In this document: piece after piece, positions 25,395-34,223 of the stretch
How the letters are laid out: each line of letters starts with the position of its first letter
How positions within the stretch are numbered: position 1 is the first letter of the stretch
Assembly (NCBI RefSeq): GCF_019396345.1
Contig: NZ_JAHKRM010000025.1
Coordinates: 1-64,000, forward strand
Origin: Nonomuraea guangzhouensis
Lineage (GTDB): Bacteria; Actinomycetota; Actinomycetes; Streptosporangiales; Streptosporangiaceae
DNA: 64,000 bases
Reading direction: 5' to 3'
The notes under the pieces: model-generated
What the model saw: the letters and a program-made list of their open reading frames with translations, nothing else
Database searches by the model: none
Told to the model about the DNA's origin: nothing
Translations under genes and position numbers: made by a program

Positions 25395-26084
25395 TCAGCC
25401 GACCGTGCCAGGCGACAGCTGAGCCTCTATGGCGGTCACCGCGTGGGCGCGGTGCGCGGCCAGCACGGCCACCACTGCTTCGGCGTCGCGGCGGCGCAGG
25501 AGGTCGAGTGTGGCGCGGTGCTCCTCGATGACCCGCTGCCTGTTGGGCTCCTCGCCGTAGTACAGGGATCGGTAGGCGTCGGTGGAGTCCCACAGCGTCC
25601 GGATCAGCCGGACCAGTCGCGGCAGCGCCGACCACTCGAAGATCGTCATGTGGAAGCGGCGGTTGGCCTCGGCCATCTCCAGCACGTCGCCCGCCGCCGC
25701 GGCCCGCTCGACCTCGGCCTGCGCGCGTTCGGCCGCCGCCAGGCCGGCGTCGGTGAGGTGCTCGACCGCGCGGCGGACCGCCTCGGCCTCGAGCAGTTCG
25801 CGGATCAGGTAGACCTCGCGCAGGTCGTCGAGCGAGAGCCGCTGCACGCAGTAGCCGCGGTGCGCCTTGTACGTGACCAGCCCCTCGCCCTCCAGGGTCT
25901 TCAGCGCCTCGCGCAACGGGACCCGGCTGACGTCGAACTCCTCGGCCAGCGCCTCCTGCCTGATCGGGTCGCCTGGGCGCAGGCGGCCCGTGGTGATCGC
26001 CCGCCTGAGCTCCTCCAGGACGAACTGCTGGGCCGTGGGCGGCCTGCGGTGCCCTTCTACCGAGTGCCCGTCTACCGAGGTCAT
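25395..26084 (-). CDS. GntR family transcriptional regulator, FCD subfamily
   Basis: 229 aa from the ATG at 26084, overlapping the CoA-transferase stop (ATGA). The winged-helix domain (18-88) has the GntR pattern in EEFDVSRVPLREALKTLEGEGL. The FCD domain (about 95-220) has NRRFHMTIF, with the metal-type His. It is the last gene of the ALDH-CoA-transferase-GntR operon and probably controls that operon and the divergent acyl-CoA dehydrogenase through the palindromes at 28695-28721. A glutarate-type acid or its CoA ester is a reasonable effector, by inference. Confidence 0.92.
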   Translation of the reverse strand: MTSVDGHSVEGHRRPPTAQQFVLEELRRAITTGRLRPGDPIRQEALAEEFDVSRVPLREALKTLEGEGLVTYKAHRGYCVQRLSLDDLREVYLIRELLEAEAVRRAVEHLTDAGLAAAERAQAEVERAAAAGDVLEMAEANRRFHMTIFEWSALPRLVRLIRTLWDSTDAYRSLYYGEEPNRQRVIEEHRATLDLLRRRDAEAVVAVLAAHRAHAVTAIEAQLSPGTVG

Positions 26085-27229
26085 TGCCCCAATATCTCAC
26101 GGACCCAGTCCGCGTCCTGCCCGAGCGAGGGGGGCGGGAGGCGGTACGCGGGCGGTGTCGCGCCGAGGCCGATGGGGTTGGCCACCTGATCGCCGGCCAG
26201 TGGCTCCAGCCCCAGGTCGGCGGCGAACGCGAACGCCGCGTCCAAGGTGTTGATCGGCCCGCACGGCACCCCGGCCGGGGTGAGCGCGGCGAACCACTCG
26301 TCGGCCGTACGCGCCGCCAGCGCCCGGTCGAGCTCGCCCACGAGCTCCTCCCGGCAGGCGACCCGGCCGGTGTTGGCGGCGTACCGGGGATCGTCGGCCA
26401 AGTCGGCCCGGCCCAGTACCTCGCACAGGGCGCGGAACTGCCGGTCGTTCCCGGCCGCGATGACGATCGGCCGGTCGGCGGCCTGGAACACCTCGTACGG
26501 CACGATGCTCGGATGCCGGTTCCCCATGGCCTTGGGCACCACCCCGGCGGCGGCGTACCCGGAGGCGTGGTTGGTCAGGGCCGACAGCAGCGACGACAGC
26601 AGCGAGACCGACACGCGCTGGCCCTGACCGGTGGCGTCGCGGTGGCGGAGCGCGGCCAGGACGCCGAGGCCCGCGTGCAGCCCGGTGATCACGTCGACGA
26701 GGGCCACGCCCGCCTTCGTGCCGGGGCCGTCCGGCTCGCCCGTCACACTCATCAGCCCGCCGACGGCCTGCGCGATCAGGTCGTACCCGGGCAGGTCCGC
26801 GCCGTTGCCCGCGCCGAACCCGGTGATCGAGCAGTAGACCAGCCCGGGGTTGGTGGCGCTCAAGGAGGAGTAGCCCAGGCCCAGCCGGTCCATGGTGCCG
26901 GGCTTGAAGTTCTCGACGAGCACGTCGGCGCGGGTGGCCAGCGCGCGGGCCACCTCCAGGTCGGCCGGGTCGCGCAGGTCGAGGGCGATCGAGCGCTTGT
27001 TGCGGTTGACGGCCAGGAAGTAGGTGGCCACTCCCCCGGCGTGCGGCGGCCCCCACGAGCGCGTGTCGTCGCCGGCGCCGGGGCGTTCCACCTTGACGAC
27101 GTCGGCGCCGAGGTCGGCCAGCAGCATGGTCGCGTACGGGCCGGCCAGCACCCGGCTGAAGTCGGCGACCAGCAGCCCGGACAGCGCGCCGCTGCTGTGC
27201 TCGCCGGTTCGCTCGCTCCGCTCGTTCAC
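26081..27229 (-). CDS. CaiB/BaiF family CoA-transferase, candidate glutarate CoA-transferase
   Basis: 382 aa. The GTG at 27229 overlaps the ALDH stop (GTGA). The family III transferase fold is recognised from GLLVADFSRVLAGPYATMLLADLGADVVKVE at the start and from the catalytic aspartate in PGYDLIAQAVGG (about 150). These enzymes move CoA between carboxylic acids through an aspartyl-CoA thioester intermediate. The operon also holds an aldehyde dehydrogenase and faces a glutaryl-CoA dehydrogenase-like gene, the same pairing as in known glutarate pathways, so the acceptor is probably glutarate with succinyl-CoA as donor. The specific acid is inferred from context. Confidence 0.92.
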   Translation of the reverse strand: MNERSERTGEHSSGALSGLLVADFSRVLAGPYATMLLADLGADVVKVERPGAGDDTRSWGPPHAGGVATYFLAVNRNKRSIALDLRDPADLEVARALATRADVLVENFKPGTMDRLGLGYSSLSATNPGLVYCSITGFGAGNGADLPGYDLIAQAVGGLMSVTGEPDGPGTKAGVALVDVITGLHAGLGVLAALRHRDATGQGQRVSVSLLSSLLSALTNHASGYAAAGVVPKAMGNRHPSIVPYEVFQAADRPIVIAAGNDRQFRALCEVLGRADLADDPRYAANTGRVACREELVGELDRALAARTADEWFAALTPAGVPCGPINTLDAAFAFAADLGLEPLAGDQVANPIGLGATPPAYRLPPPSLGQDADWVREILGQ

Positions 27230-28671
27230 GCCGGGGCACCGAGGTAGACGGTCACGGTCTGGGTGAAGAACTCGCGGGCCGCCCGCCCCTGCTCCCTGGG
27301 CCCGAACCCGCTGAGCTTGCGCCCGCCGAACGGCACCCAGGGGAACGTGCCCGCCGACTCGGAGTTGACGTGCAGCACGCCGACCTCCAGGTGTTCGACG
27401 GCTTGGAGGGCGGCGCCGAGGTCTCTGGTGAAGATCGCCGCCGACAGGCCGTGCTCGCTCCGGTTGGCCAGCCGCAGCGCCTCCTCGGGGCCCGAGGCCC
27501 GCACGGCGCCCACGACGGGGCCGAACAGCTCCCTGCTCCACACGTCCACGTCGGTGCCCGGCAGCGCGAGCACGGTCGGCGGCGTGAACCAGCCGGCCGC
27601 GAGGTCGCCCTCGGTGTACGGCCGGGCGCCCGCTAGCACGGTGGCGCCCTGCCCGAGCGCGTCGCGCACGCCCGCCGACACCCGGTCCCTGGCCGCGGCG
27701 CTGACCAGCGGGCCCATGTCCACCCCGGCGCCGAGCGGGTCGCCGACGACGAGTTCCGCCGCCTTGGCGGCCACCTTGCGCAGCAGTTCGTCGGCGACGG
27801 ACTCCTCGACGACCAGCCGGGAGGTGGCCGTGCACTTCTGGCCGGTGGACCGGAAGGCGCCCGCGCACACCTGCTCGGCCGCGTGGTCCAGGTCGGCGTC
27901 GGCCAGGACGACGGCGGCGTTCTTGCCGCCCATCTCGGTCTGCACCGGCTTGGCCAGCTCGCCGCAGCGCGCGATGACGGCCCGGCCGACTTCGGTGGAC
28001 CCGGTGAAGGAGACCACGTCCACGCCGGGGTGGCCGATGATCGCCGCGCCCGCGTCGGCCTCGCCGTACACGAGGTTGAGCACGCCCGCGGGCAGGCCCG
28101 CCTCGACGAGCGCGCCGGCCAGGCGGGCGGCGAGCAGCGGGACGAGTGAGGACGGCTTCCACACGACCGTGTTGCCGTAGGTGAGGGCGGGCGCCAGCTT
28201 CCAGGCGGGGATCGCGATCGGGAAGTTGAACGGGGTGATCACCCCGGCCACGCCGACCGGCTTGCGCATGACGAGCAGGTTCTCGCCGCGGCGCGGGGAG
28301 GCGTAGATCTCGCCGCTCTCCCGGTCGGCCTCGGCGGCGTAGTAACGCAGGATCCTGGCCGCGCCGCGTACCTCCGCCACGCCTTCGGGCAGGGTCTTGC
28401 CCTCTTCGCGGCTCAGCTCGCGGCCCCACTCCTCGGCGGCGGCGTCGATCAGGGCGGCGGCCGCGGCGAGCACGGCCGCGCGTTCGTGGTGCGGGGTGGC
28501 CCGCCAGCCGGGGGCGGCGTCACGGGCCGCCCGGATCGCCTGCTCCACCTGCTCGGACGAGGCGGCGTGGCCGCGGGCGACGACCTCTTCCGGCCGGGCG
28601 GGGTTGGTGTCGGTGAACTCCGCGCCGGATCCCTCGATCCAGCGGCCGTCTACGAGGTTCAGGATGTCCAT
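27226..28671 (-). CDS. NAD(P)-dependent aldehyde dehydrogenase (semialdehyde type)
   Basis: 481 aa from the ATG at 28671, with AAGGTG 8 nt upstream. A complete ALDH fold is present: VTPFNFPIAIPAWK, GSTEVG, catalytic glutamate in QTEMGGKN (near 250) and catalytic cysteine in STGQKCTATSR (near 284). The TGQKCTATSR form is typical of the alpha-ketoglutaric semialdehyde dehydrogenase group, which also oxidises glutaric and succinic semialdehydes in several characterised members. Co-transcription with a CoA-transferase and divergence from a glutaryl-CoA dehydrogenase favour glutarate semialdehyde to glutarate. A sugar-acid role with the DHDPS-family enzymes is the alternative. Confidence 0.93.
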   Translation of the reverse strand: MDILNLVDGRWIEGSGAEFTDTNPARPEEVVARGHAASSEQVEQAIRAARDAAPGWRATPHHERAAVLAAAAALIDAAAEEWGRELSREEGKTLPEGVAEVRGAARILRYYAAEADRESGEIYASPRRGENLLVMRKPVGVAGVITPFNFPIAIPAWKLAPALTYGNTVVWKPSSLVPLLAARLAGALVEAGLPAGVLNLVYGEADAGAAIIGHPGVDVVSFTGSTEVGRAVIARCGELAKPVQTEMGGKNAAVVLADADLDHAAEQVCAGAFRSTGQKCTATSRLVVEESVADELLRKVAAKAAELVVGDPLGAGVDMGPLVSAAARDRVSAGVRDALGQGATVLAGARPYTEGDLAAGWFTPPTVLALPGTDVDVWSRELFGPVVGAVRASGPEEALRLANRSEHGLSAAIFTRDLGAALQAVEHLEVGVLHVNSESAGTFPWVPFGGRKLSGFGPREQGRAAREFFTQTVTVYLGAPA

Positions 28672-28694
28672 GGTCAACGCACCTTAACTGTGCC

Positions 28695-28721
28695 ATATTG
28701 GATAATCAATATTGGATCCAA
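28695..28721. promoter_or_regulatory. Double palindrome, GntR operator candidate in the divergent promoter
   Basis: ATATTG and CAATAT form a perfect inverted repeat around a 6-nt spacer (28695-28712). It merges directly into the 10-bp palindrome TTGGATCCAA (28712-28721). The motif ATATTGGAT also occurs twice in direct orientation. The AT-rich block sits in the 69-bp gap between the ALDH and acyl-CoA dehydrogenase starts, so one protein bound here could control both. TTGGATCCAA-type sites are common for FCD GntR proteins. Confidence 0.65.
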
Positions 28722-28740
28722 AATACAAGGGAGCGTGGAC

Positions 28741-29901
28741 ATGCACCCCTCCGCCCTCTTCGCCATCGACGGTCTGCTCACCGACGAGGAGCGCGACATC
28801 CGCCAGGCCGTCCGCCAGGTGTGCGACCGGGAGATCCGGCCGTACGTCGCGGACTGGTTCGAGGCGGGCACGCTGCCCGCCCGCGAGCTGGCCCGCTCGC
28901 TCGGGTCCGTCGGCGTCCTCGGCATGCACCTCGACGGGTACGGCTGCGCTGGCCTGGGCGCCGTCGCCTACGGCCTGGCCTGCCTGGAGCTGGAGGGGGC
29001 GGACTCCGGCCTGCGCAGCCTGGTCTCGGTGCAGGGTTCGCTGGCCATGTACGCGATCTGGAAGTACGGCAGCGAGGAGCAGAAGCAGGAGTGGCTGCCC
29101 GCGATGGCGGCCGGTGAACGCATCGGCTGCTTCGGCCTCACCGAGCCCGACTTCGGCTCCGACCCGGCGGGCATGCGGACGACCGCCAAGCGCGACGGCT
29201 CCGACTGGGTGCTGAACGGCACCAAGATGTGGATCACCAACGGCTCGGTGTCCGACGTGGCCGTGGTCTGGGCGCGGGCCGAGGAGGGCATCCGCGGCTT
29301 CCTGGTGCCCGCGGGCACGCCCGGCTTCGCCGTACACGATCTGAAGCGGAAGGTCTCCCTGCGCGCGAGCGTGACGAGCGAGCTGGTGCTGGACGGCGTG
29401 CGGCTCCCGCAGGAGGCGATGCTGCCCGGCGCCCGCGGCCTGTCCGGGCCCCTCGGCTGCCTGAACGAGGCGCGGTTCGGCATCGTGTTCGGCGCGATGG
29501 GCGCGGCGCTCGACTGCCTGGAGACGGCGCTCGCCTACGCGGCCGAGCGGGAGATCTTCGCCCGGCCGCTCGCCTCCTTCCAGCTCACCCAGGAGAAGCT
29601 CGCCGACATGACGCTGGAGCTGGGCAAGGGGCTGCTGCTGGCGGTGCATCTCGGGCGGCTGAAGGAGCGGGGCGAGCTGACCCCCGAGCAGGTGAGCGTC
29701 GGCAAGCTGAACAACGTGCGCGAGGCGATCGACATCGCCAGGACGTGCCGCACGCTGCTCGGCGCGAGCGGCATCACCCTGGAGTACCCGGTGATCAGGC
29801 ACGCGGTCAACCTGGAGTCCGTGCTGACCTACGAGGGCACCTCGGAGATCCACACGCTGGTGGTGGGCAAGGCGCTGACCGGGGTGCCCGCGTTCCACTG
29901 A
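28741..29901 (+). CDS. Acyl-CoA dehydrogenase, glutaryl-CoA dehydrogenase type
   Basis: 386 aa from ATG, preceded by AAGGGAG. All acyl-CoA dehydrogenase blocks are present: N-terminal helical domain (1-115), the beta domain with CFGLTEPDFGSDP and WITNGS, and the C-terminal helical domain. The catalytic base is Glu365 in YEGTSEIHTL, the position used by glutaryl-CoA dehydrogenases. Glutaryl-CoA dehydrogenase oxidises and decarboxylates glutaryl-CoA to crotonyl-CoA with FAD, passing electrons to ETF. Pairing with a CaiB-type transferase supports this assignment over a short-chain fatty acyl-CoA role. It ends 5 bp before the convergent acyltransferase gene. Confidence 0.92.
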   Translation: MHPSALFAIDGLLTDEERDIRQAVRQVCDREIRPYVADWFEAGTLPARELARSLGSVGVLGMHLDGYGCAGLGAVAYGLACLELEGADSGLRSLVSVQGSLAMYAIWKYGSEEQKQEWLPAMAAGERIGCFGLTEPDFGSDPAGMRTTAKRDGSDWVLNGTKMWITNGSVSDVAVVWARAEEGIRGFLVPAGTPGFAVHDLKRKVSLRASVTSELVLDGVRLPQEAMLPGARGLSGPLGCLNEARFGIVFGAMGAALDCLETALAYAAEREIFARPLASFQLTQEKLADMTLELGKGLLLAVHLGRLKERGELTPEQVSVGKLNNVREAIDIARTCRTLLGASGITLEYPVIRHAVNLESVLTYEGTSEIHTLVVGKALTGVPAFH

Positions 29902-29906
29902 CGGGC

Positions 29907-30968
29907 TCAGAAGGTCTGCCAGGTCGCGTCGGTGACCTGGCAGAGCCTGCCCTGGTGCACCTGCATCTCGGCCGCGGCCACGTCCAGGCTGATCACCGCG
30001 AGCGTCTCCCAGCGCTGGTCGAGCGGCAGCGCGGGGTCGGCGTGCGCGCAGACCGGCGCCACCGGCCCGTGGCTGGTCATCGCCCGCGCCCTGGCCGTGG
30101 CGTCCGGGTCGCCCAGCTCGCCGGTCCGCTCCTCAAGGTGTTCGAGTCTGGCGTAGGTGCCCGGCCGCTCGGTGCCCAGCCGCTCCCCCGCGCTCAGCGC
30201 GCCGTCCAGGAAGTGGTTGGCGTGCAGCAGGACGCCGTTGGTGTCCGCCTCGACGACCGCGACGCCGTCCGGGCAGATCTCCAGCGACCTGGCCCCCTCC
30301 AGGGTGACCACGGTGATCACGGTGGACGCCGACGTCCTGGCCGACCTGGCTATCTCGGTGGCCTGCTCCAGGGTGGCCGCCTCGTCCAGGATCCGGCGGG
30401 CGACCACGTGCACGGGCACGCCGGGGTGCGCGTGGTCCGACTCGTGGCGCAGGATGTTGAAGTGCGCGCCCAGTCCCGCGCTGTTCACGCCGATCTTGGC
30501 CAGCACCCCGAACTCGGTGAAGGTCCGCACCTGGTGTCCCTCGCGCGGCTCGTACGCCCACAGCAGCGGCGCGTCGCGCAGGTGGTCGTGCCAGTCCCAG
30601 GTCTGCGTCGTGCGCGGCGGCAACCCGCCGCCGAGCACGACGGCGGTGGAGCACTCGCCCTCCCCGTCGTGGCGCAGCGCGGCCAGGATCTCGGTGCGCG
30701 CGTTGACCACGGCGACCTGCCAGGGCTCCAGTCCGCACCCCGCCGCGATGCCGCCGATCTCCTCGGCGAGCTCCGGCGCCCACGCGGCCGTGCTGTCGAG
30801 CGCCTGCTCGCCCAGCTCCCTGACCCGCCCGTCGTGCGCGCCGCTCACCTCGAACAGCCGCAGATAGCCGTCGAGATTGGCGTGTACGGCCTGACGCCAC
30901 CGGGCGCCGAACTGCCTGCCGCGTCCGGCCGCGTCGAGGCAGGAGGAGGTATAGGAGGGAAACGTCAT
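29907..30968 (-). CDS. C45-family N-terminal nucleophile acyltransferase/amidohydrolase
   Basis: 353 aa from the ATG at 30968, overlapping the upstream stop (ATGA). The protein matches the acyl-CoA:6-aminopenicillanic acid acyltransferase-like (C45) family. Self-cleavage in GEGECSTAV would expose Cys106 as N-terminal nucleophile, close to Cys103 of fungal IAT. WDWHDHLRDAP, FGVLAKIGVNSAGLG and the HANHF segment are family features. Members hydrolyse or form amide bonds. As last gene of an operon with an amine oxidase, peptide importer and P1-type hydrolase, an amide-hydrolysing role releasing a free amine is likely. No signal peptide, so cytosolic. Substrate unknown. Confidence 0.88.
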   Translation of the reverse strand: MTFPSYTSSCLDAAGRGRQFGARWRQAVHANLDGYLRLFEVSGAHDGRVRELGEQALDSTAAWAPELAEEIGGIAAGCGLEPWQVAVVNARTEILAALRHDGEGECSTAVVLGGGLPPRTTQTWDWHDHLRDAPLLWAYEPREGHQVRTFTEFGVLAKIGVNSAGLGAHFNILRHESDHAHPGVPVHVVARRILDEAATLEQATEIARSARTSASTVITVVTLEGARSLEICPDGVAVVEADTNGVLLHANHFLDGALSAGERLGTERPGTYARLEHLEERTGELGDPDATARARAMTSHGPVAPVCAHADPALPLDQRWETLAVISLDVAAAEMQVHQGRLCQVTDATWQTF

Positions 30969-31573
30969 CTCGGGTCCACCTTGTCCATCAGTGCCGCGAC
31001 GGCGGCGCCCGCGTCGCGGTGGACCCGGTGGCGCTGCTCGTCGTCCTTGTCCTGGCTCAGCTTGAACACGCTCTGCTCGGCCGTGACCCGTACGCGGAAG
31101 GCCGCCACGCCGGACACGATCCGGGCGAAGACCTCCTCCGAGGCCGGGCTGGGCCGCCAGCTCGGCATCCGCGCCGACTCCATCGCCGCCACCGTGCGCC
31201 GCACGACGTCCAAGGGGTCGGGGTGCGGCTCGATCAGGCCGGTCAGATGGACGGCCGCGTAGTCCCACGTCGGTACGGCGGGATCGACCGCGTAGCTCGT
31301 CGGCGAGACGTAGCCGTGCGCGGCGGAGAAGACCACGAGCGCCTCGGTCCGCCGCAGGTCCCAGGCGTGCCACTGCGGGTTGACCTTGGCCATGTGGCCG
31401 AGCAGCGTCGCGCCCACGAACGTGGGCTCGCCGCCGCTCTCGACGATGACGGGCACGTGGGTGGCCACGGGGACGCCGCCGGTCGCGGTGATCACCAGCG
31501 CGAACGGGTTCTCCCGCACCAGCCGCGCCACGTGCGCGGGACCTGGTGCGGCGAAACGGGGGAAGCTATACAT
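30965..31573 (-). CDS. PaiB-like FMN-binding split-barrel protein
   Basis: 202 aa from the ATG at 31573, preceded by GGGGGAA. The family signature is clear: GHMAKVNPQW (about 59-68), GYVSPTSY (about 87), VPTWDYAAVHLTG (about 100) and KLSQDKD (about 172). Bacillus PaiB is part of a pair affecting sporulation and polyamine-linked regulation; the fold is a flavin-type split barrel. Sitting inside an amine-catabolic operon, it may be a redox or sensing component and not a DNA-binding regulator, since no HTH is visible. Confidence 0.88.
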   Translation of the reverse strand: MYSFPRFAAPGPAHVARLVRENPFALVITATGGVPVATHVPVIVESGGEPTFVGATLLGHMAKVNPQWHAWDLRRTEALVVFSAAHGYVSPTSYAVDPAVPTWDYAAVHLTGLIEPHPDPLDVVRRTVAAMESARMPSWRPSPASEEVFARIVSGVAAFRVRVTAEQSVFKLSQDKDDEQRHRVHRDAGAAVAALMDKVDPR

Positions 31574-31579
31574 TTCCCC

Positions 31580-32548
31580 CTACTCCACGCTGCTCAGGAT
31601 GGCGTCCCAGGCGATCTCCGATGCCAGCGCGCCCAGTCCGGCCGGCTTGAGCCCGCCCAGCTCCACCTCGTCGGTGGTCAGCGCGAACAGCACGTCGCCG
31701 TCGTTCTGGGTGTGGAACGGCTGGATGCCCCGGTGCATCGAGCCGTGCACCTGGCGGCTGAGCTGGGTGAGCTCGACGTCGGCCAGCCGTACGTTCGTGA
31801 CCAGGACCGTCAGCGTGGTGTTGCCCATGACGGCGGGGGTGTCCGAGGCGATCGCGTAGTCCACGCTCGGGTGGCGTCTGGCGTCCTCGTCGGCGTGGTA
31901 GTTGCCGCGCAGGATCGTCCCGTCGCGGCCGACGACCACGCCGACGGAGTTGACCACCGTCGCCACCAGGACCTTGACCGCCCCGAAGGTGCCGAAGGCG
32001 GCGCCCTGCCCGGCGAACTCGGCTCTGGCGAACTCGACCTTGCCCGCGCTGGCGCTGCGGCCGGCCCCGCACCTGCCCACGGGGAACTCGCCCTCGACGG
32101 CGGCGCGCAGCGCGGCGCGGCCCAGTTGCCCGTCGGGGTGGACGGCGTTGTCCCGCGTGGAGAAGTCGTAGATCACCGCGCCAGAGACGAGTTGCAGCTC
32201 ATCCCACTTGGTGCGGTTGCTCCGGCGGGCCAGCAGTTCCTCGCTCACCCCGGCGATCGCCGACATCCCGTACACCGAGCCGCCCGTCAGGCAGATGGCG
32301 TGGTTGTAGTCGTAGCCGCCGCTCAAGCCGACCGCCCCGCCGCGGGCGTCCACGGCGGTCCGCGCGCCCGCGGGGACGTGCACGACGGTGCAGCCGGTGG
32401 GGCCCTCGCCGTACTCCGCGGTGCCGACGTACACGCCGGGCAGGTCGAACGCGACCGAGCCGCGTCCCGGGCTGGGCTGCGGGGTCAGCGTGAGGTCGGA
32501 GTTACCGGGCACGCCGGCGGCGAAGGCCGACACGGGAGCGAGGGTCAC
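31580..32548 (-). CDS. P1 (DmpA/S58)-family self-processing hydrolase
   Basis: 322 aa from the GTG at 32548, overlapping the ATPase stop. The fold is that of DmpA, beta-peptidyl aminopeptidases and the nylon hydrolase NylC. The self-cleavage site is visible as MGNTTLTVLVTN, so Thr244 would become the N-terminal nucleophile after cleavage behind Asn243. GGYDYNHAICLTGGSVYGMSA is the conserved substrate-pocket segment. Members hydrolyse unusual amides: beta-peptides, D-amino acid peptides and 6-aminohexanoate oligomers. Together with an importer and an amine oxidase this points to an amide-linked amine or omega-amino acid as food. Cytosolic. Confidence 0.9.
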   Translation of the reverse strand: MTLAPVSAFAAGVPGNSDLTLTPQPSPGRGSVAFDLPGVYVGTAEYGEGPTGCTVVHVPAGARTAVDARGGAVGLSGGYDYNHAICLTGGSVYGMSAIAGVSEELLARRSNRTKWDELQLVSGAVIYDFSTRDNAVHPDGQLGRAALRAAVEGEFPVGRCGAGRSASAGKVEFARAEFAGQGAAFGTFGAVKVLVATVVNSVGVVVGRDGTILRGNYHADEDARRHPSVDYAIASDTPAVMGNTTLTVLVTNVRLADVELTQLSRQVHGSMHRGIQPFHTQNDGDVLFALTTDEVELGGLKPAGLGALASEIAWDAILSSVE

Positions 32549-33282
32549 AGGGACTCCAGGAGTTGTCGCGAGTACGGATGTTCGGGTGCGGTGTAGAAGG
32601 TGACCGCGTCGGCGGTCTCGACGACCTCGCCGCCGCGCATGACGGCGATCCGGTCGGCCACGTAGCGGACGGCGCCGAGGTCGTGGGAGATGAACAGCGC
32701 GGCGAAGCCGTACTCCGCCTGCAGGTCCTTGAGCAGGTTGAGTATCTGCACCTGGACGGAGACGTCCAGGGCGCTGACGGCCTCGTCGAAGACGATGAAG
32801 CTCGGCCGGGTGATCAGCGCGCGGGCGATGGACACCCGCTGCCGCTGGCCGCCGGACAGTTCGTGCGGGTAGCGGTCGGCGAAGCCGGCCTCCAGGCCGA
32901 CCTGTTCGAGCGCCTCGGGGACTCGCTCACCGGCGGCTTTCCCGAGTACGTTCAGCGGCTCGGCGACGCTCTGGCCGATGCGCATCCTCGGGTTCAGCGA
33001 CCAGTGCGGGTGCTGGAGCACGGCCTGCATCCGCCCGGCCAGGTCCTTGCGCCGCCGGGGGAAGGGGCGGCCGTCGAACCTGACCGTGCCGGAGGTGGGC
33101 CGCTGCAACCCGAGCGCCACCCGGCTGGTGGTCGTCTTGCCCGAGCCCGACTCGCCCACCAGGCCGAGCGTCTCGCCCTCGGCGACGGAGAGTGAGACCC
33201 CGCGCATGGCGTCCAGCCGGGTACGGCGCAGCGGCGGGCCCGTGGTGAAGGACACCGTGACGTCGGTGAGATCGAGGATCAC
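32545..33282 (-). CDS. Peptide-type ABC importer ATPase, DppF-like
   Basis: 245 aa from the GTG at 33282, overlapping the upstream stop. Walker A is GESGSGKTT, the signature is LSGGQRQR, Walker B FIVFDEAVSALD, and the H-loop histidine follows in ISHD. It is shorter than typical DppF because the C-terminal oligopeptide-binding extension with its Cys cluster is missing; the DppD partner keeps it. With DppD it drives the DppBC channel. Within the operon it lies between DppD and the P1 hydrolase. Confidence 0.93.
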   Translation of the reverse strand: MILDLTDVTVSFTTGPPLRRTRLDAMRGVSLSVAEGETLGLVGESGSGKTTTSRVALGLQRPTSGTVRFDGRPFPRRRKDLAGRMQAVLQHPHWSLNPRMRIGQSVAEPLNVLGKAAGERVPEALEQVGLEAGFADRYPHELSGGQRQRVSIARALITRPSFIVFDEAVSALDVSVQVQILNLLKDLQAEYGFAALFISHDLGAVRYVADRIAVMRGGEVVETADAVTFYTAPEHPYSRQLLESL

Positions 33283-34223
33283 ACGATCACCTCCAGCTCG
33301 GCGGCCCGGTGGCAGAGCACGTCCTGGGCGCCGACGCGGACCGGTTCGGGGCGCTCGGTGGTGCAGCGGTCCTCGGCGAAGGGGCAGCGGGGCGCGAACG
33401 CGCAGCCGGCCGAGGGGCCGGTCAGGACCGGGGGGCGGCCGGGCACCGGCTCCAGCCGTACCCCGGGGGTGGCCGTGGCGGGGGCCGATCTGGCCAGGGC
33501 GGCGGTGTAGGGGTGGACGGGGTTGCCGAGCACCTCGGCGGCGGGGCCGCTCTCCACGACGCGGCCGGCGTACATGACCGCCACGCGGTCACATCTGCGG
33601 GCGACGGCGGGCAGGTCGTGGCTGAGCCAGACGATGCTCGTGCCCGCCTCGCGGGCCAGCGAGAACACCACGTTCAGCACCTCCTCGCGTACCTGGCTGT
33701 CGAGCGAGGCGGTCGGCTCGTCGGCGACCAGCAGCTCGGGTGAGGCGGCCATGGCCAGCGCGATCGCCACCCGCTGGGCCATGCCGCCGGACAGCTGGTG
33801 GGGGTAGGCGGCCGCCACGCGCGGGTCGTCGAGCTTGACCCGCCCCAGGTGGAAGGCCACCTCCCCGTCGCGGCTCTGTTCTCGCAGGACGAGCTTGAGC
33901 TGGTTGCCGACCCGCATGGTCGGGTCGAGGGAGGCGATCGGGTCCTGGAAGACGAAGCCGAGCCGCTGCCGGCGCAGCCGCCGCAGCGCGGCGGGCGGCA
34001 GGTCCAGCACCGGCTCACCGGCCACGCGGACCGTGCCCGCGGAGACCACCGCCTGCCGGGGCAGCAGGCGGCCGATCGCCGCGCCGAGCGTGGACTTGCC
34101 GGACCCGCTCTCGCCCACGACCCCGACGGCCTCGCCCGCCGCCACCCGCAGGTCGGCGCCGTCGAGGGCGCGGGCCGTTCCGTAGTCGACCGCCAGGCCG
34201 TCCACTTCGAGCAGCGCGCTCAT
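33279..34223 (-). CDS. Peptide-type ABC importer ATPase, DppD-like
   Basis: 314 aa from the ATG at 34223, overlapping the DppC stop (ATGA). Walker A GESGSGKST, signature LSGGMAQR, Walker B LLVADEPTASLD and H-loop WLSHD are intact. The C-terminal extension has the Cys-containing oligopeptide/dipeptide transporter motif (GCAFAPRCPFAEDRC near 285), which in related ATPases can hold a 4Fe-4S cluster. Its partner is the DppF-like ATPase encoded next. Confidence 0.93.
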   Translation of the reverse strand: MSALLEVDGLAVDYGTARALDGADLRVAAGEAVGVVGESGSGKSTLGAAIGRLLPRQAVVSAGTVRVAGEPVLDLPPAALRRLRRQRLGFVFQDPIASLDPTMRVGNQLKLVLREQSRDGEVAFHLGRVKLDDPRVAAAYPHQLSGGMAQRVAIALAMAASPELLVADEPTASLDSQVREEVLNVVFSLAREAGTSIVWLSHDLPAVARRCDRVAVMYAGRVVESGPAAEVLGNPVHPYTAALARSAPATATPGVRLEPVPGRPPVLTGPSAGCAFAPRCPFAEDRCTTERPEPVRVGAQDVLCHRAAELEVIV

